Shown here one piece after another: positions 61,967-64,000 of a DNA stretch of 64,000 nt (positions within the stretch are counted from its first letter, which is position 1; the number at the start of each line of letters is the position of its first letter). The DNA lies in NCBI RefSeq assembly GCF_019263745.1, contig NZ_CP077107.1, forward strand, positions 2,232,001 to 2,296,000, read 5' to 3'. This stretch comes from Methanospirillum hungatei (lineage in GTDB: Archaea; Halobacteriota; Methanomicrobia; Methanomicrobiales; Methanospirillaceae). The translations under genes were made by a program, and so were the position numbers. Under the pieces are notes generated by a model. The model was not told the origin of the DNA. It ran no database searches and saw nothing but the letters and a program-made list of their open reading frames with translations.

Positions 61967-62689
61967 TTAATATCTGAATACTTCGCCATCATGGCCCTGC
62001 ATAGGAGCATCAAATGGAATGATATGGCTCATATGAACAACACGGAAATCTCTGGCATTCAGAGTTTTCGCAAGATCCAATGCTTCCTCGTAATTGAGAT
62101 GCTTTTCTACCTTTTTAAACGAATTTGGGAAGAGACCATCGATGAAAAGCAGATCTGCATCTTCAAGATGTTTTCTGGTTTCGGGTGGAATATGTTCGTT
62201 TGTATCAGAGGTATATGCGATCCTGGTTTTGCCATCAGATATGACAACGCCCGTTGTGAACATATCAGGATGTGTTACCTTCACGAGAATTATCTCAAGC
62301 CCGCAGGTATGAAATGGAGTGTAGATCTCAACAGGTCGTATTTCTTTGAGGAGAAAACCAAAGACGGGAGTGCATGAATTCAGGACTTCTGGTGCGCCAT
62401 ATACTGGAGGAATCCTTTGCACCCGGTAAAAGTCTCCAAATCCCATGAAATGATCATAGTGCCCATGAGTCCAGATAACGGCATCAATTTTCGGGGATCC
62501 GGCATCCAATAGCTGACGTCTGAGATCGGGGGTAGTATCAATGATCAGGTGTTGGTCATTGTTTTTGATGAGAATGGATGTTCGCAGACGCTCTATTCTG
62601 TTGGTTCGTGCATGTGTGCAGTTTTTACATGAACAACCAACATGGGGTGTTCCAACTGCATCACCGGTCCCAAGAAGTGTAACTTCCAT
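61967..62689 (-). CDS. Metallo-beta-lactamase-fold hydrolase (PhnP-like)
   Basis: Protein of 240 residues. N-terminal GTGDAVGTPHVGCSCKNC carries the Cys cluster typical of PhnP-like members, and THGHYDHFMGF is the metal-binding HxHxDH site, followed by more His ligands further down (VVHMSHIIPFD). Possible substrate is a cyclic phosphodiester such as a cyclic 1,2-phosphate or a tRNA-related ester. Its first base shares the stop of the AAA gene upstream (62689), so the two genes overlap and are cotranscribed. Confidence 0.85.
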   Translation of the reverse strand: MEVTLLGTGDAVGTPHVGCSCKNCTHARTNRIERLRTSILIKNNDQHLIIDTTPDLRRQLLDAGSPKIDAVIWTHGHYDHFMGFGDFYRVQRIPPVYGAPEVLNSCTPVFGFLLKEIRPVEIYTPFHTCGLEIILVKVTHPDMFTTGVVISDGKTRIAYTSDTNEHIPPETRKHLEDADLLFIDGLFPNSFKKVEKHLNYEEALDLAKTLNARDFRVVHMSHIIPFDAPMQGHDGEVFRY

Positions 62690-63966
62690 CAGACCCAGTT
62701 CCTGGCTTTATGCTCGTCCCGTGTTTTTATGAGAAGTTCACCCTTGATAATGTCTTCAACTGTGAGTTCCTGTCTGCCATCGGTTAATGCAGATAGGATT
62801 GCTTCACGAACCAGCATCTTGAGGTCAGCCCCTGAAAATCCTTCAGTTTTCGATGCCACTTCAGATATGTCAACATCCGTTTCTGAATCTGCAAGCAGGC
62901 GACGGAGGATAAGTTCACGGGTTGGGAGATCTGGCAGGTCAAAGGGAATAACCTCATCAAACCGACGCCACGCTGCCTCATCTAAGAGCTGCGGGTGGTT
63001 GGTTGCGCCGATGAGGAGCACCTTGTTCCTGATAAGGCTTATACGATCGATATTTTTGAGAAGTGCATTGACCGCACGTTTCATTGCGCCGTGGTCATCT
63101 CCGATACGACTCTTGGCTAGAAAATCAAACTCGTCGATGAAGAGAATACAGGGAGATAGCAGACGTGCAACATCAAAAATCCGGTCAATGTTCTTGGAGG
63201 TCTCCCCTAAGTACTGGGATGTGACCATTGAGAGCCTGACCTCAAGAATTGGCATGTGTAATACCCGTGTGAGTGCAAATGCCAGGGAAGTCTTACCTGT
63301 TCCTGGAGGACCGATAAAGAGAAGTTTCCCAATTTCATAAACCCGCCTGCTTTTTAGAAATTCAAGGTGTTCAAGAGCCACTTTAAGTTTGACAATCCGG
63401 CTAAGTTGGTCGGCAGAACAGATGATATCATCAATCGTCTGTTCCACTTCTTCCGGAGCACTGATGATGATGAGGTCAAGGCCGGACCTGAGTTTATCAT
63501 CCTCAGACAACATCCGGGAGATACGCCGGTCAAGATAAACCCTGCTGTCTTCAAACCGTGGATTTGAATCCTTGACTTCGTCGTATGATATGCCAATTGA
63601 GGGATCCTGATGATGAGCATACCAGGCGAGGGCCGGGTTTTTCTCTATCCTTGATTTACCACCATTTTTCAAAAACCAGGTGAGACCTGCAGGAAGAGCA
63701 GTAATCCTGAGACGATGACCAAACTCTTCATACAAGGTAAGCGGGTGTTTGTCCAGGCGAAGATGTGCATCCGGGATGCCAAGCACACGTTGTAGTGCAC
63801 TTTCAGCGACAACAACCGGGGCACGCTCACCTTCCAGTCCATGTATGCCAAAAACCTCACGGGCAACCGGTGTCAGGTCATTGACATTCAGGTGGGAATT
63901 CTGGTTGTATATCTCAGCAGTCAGGAGCAGTTCTATCAGGTCCAGGATCTCCTCATCACGGGTCAT
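62689..63966 (-). CDS. AAA-family ATPase
   Basis: Protein of 425 residues. The AAA core has Walker A GPPGTGKTS, Walker B CILFIDEFDFLA, sensor 1 (IGATNHPQLLDEAAWRRFD), an arginine finger and a C-terminal helical lid (LADSETDVDISEVASKTEGF). The N-terminal 210 residues are family-specific with no named domain. It resembles the archaeal AAA proteins of the Cdc48/proteasome-adjacent kind (one AAA module). The gene begins inside the window near its right end; the ATG at 63966 is 34 bp from the border, so an upstream start cannot be excluded. Confidence 0.85.
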   Translation of the reverse strand: MTRDEEILDLIELLLTAEIYNQNSHLNVNDLTPVAREVFGIHGLEGERAPVVVAESALQRVLGIPDAHLRLDKHPLTLYEEFGHRLRITALPAGLTWFLKNGGKSRIEKNPALAWYAHHQDPSIGISYDEVKDSNPRFEDSRVYLDRRISRMLSEDDKLRSGLDLIIISAPEEVEQTIDDIICSADQLSRIVKLKVALEHLEFLKSRRVYEIGKLLFIGPPGTGKTSLAFALTRVLHMPILEVRLSMVTSQYLGETSKNIDRIFDVARLLSPCILFIDEFDFLAKSRIGDDHGAMKRAVNALLKNIDRISLIRNKVLLIGATNHPQLLDEAAWRRFDEVIPFDLPDLPTRELILRRLLADSETDVDISEVASKTEGFSGADLKMLVREAILSALTDGRQELTVEDIIKGELLIKTRDEHKARNWV

Positions 63967-64000
63967 TTCGATAATCCTTATACTACGTTTTCATCACAGA

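Noticed and set aside
62642-63340. 232-codon open frame on the plus strand
   Set aside because: Antisense to the AAA ATPase; its Ser/Arg-rich composition is the usual complement of a real coding strand.

Overview
The window is from a hydrogenotrophic methanogenic archaeon of the order Methanomicrobiales, most likely Methanospirillum or a close relative. The evidence is a seven-gene run of methanogenesis-marker genes, an F420-reducing hydrogenase operon (frhADGB), archaeal information-processing genes (RNA polymerase subunits L and P, L15e, L37Ae, RNase P proteins, proteasome alpha, SBDS, prefoldin, KEOPS Pcc1, NAC, aIF2-beta-like), the archaeal GTP cyclohydrolase MptA, many PEGA-domain surface proteins, and a very highly biased secreted protein with a paralogue beside an AglB-type oligosaccharyltransferase. 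That last group fits the sheathed envelope of Methanospirillum. The genus is an inference; no search was possible.

Layout. 1-7520: a 5'-truncated HAD phosphatase, then AtwA (component A2) and Mmp3, 6, 5, 15, 17 and 7 in one tightly overlapping operon, the ATP-driven activation machinery of methyl-coenzyme M reductase. 7521-8460: sparse spacer with a striking tandem palindrome. 8461-11782: three PEGA-domain surface proteins and a duplicated-domain lipoprotein. 11870-21954: mixed metabolism and envelope genes (AhpD-like, YgiQ-type radical SAM, a translation-factor-like protein with a degenerate G domain, DJ-1-like, ACT protein plus homoserine dehydrogenase, HTH/TiaS-like, FKBP lipoprotein, beta-helix/CARDB surface protein). 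22092-26879 (minus): tRNA-Leu(UAG) and the archaeal proteasome/RNase P/ribosome superoperon, from which the exosome genes are missing at their usual place. 26981-31865: moaC, nnr, RecJ-like, PUA, NAC and trmI, followed by a decayed copy of the trmI 3' end and a gene remnant.

33166-37807 is an envelope locus: a candidate sheath-type protein with a strong promoter and a 5' stem-loop, AglB, and a smaller paralogue. 37867-40685 carries an imperfect direct segmental duplication that left truncated copies of an Rpn-type nuclease and of a pilin-like gene. 40483-51256 is a six-gene cluster of type IV pilin-like proteins with large modular ectodomains (PKD, InlB-like repeats, LamG-like, beta-helix), two of which share a nearly identical C-terminal beta-helix domain. 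This cluster is the best candidate for an undescribed surface system.

51524-55129: an AAA/PD-(D/E)XK gene broken by one in-frame TAA, small secreted and hypothetical genes, and an MntA/HepT toxin-antitoxin pair. 55162-58929 (minus): frhADGB, with a 9-bp inverted repeat straddling its presumed TATA box. 59140-63966: a candidate micro-protein, a membrane-anchored solo HEPN protein, MptA, an aIF2-beta/TRAM protein, RpoL, a metallo-beta-lactamase-fold enzyme and an AAA ATPase.
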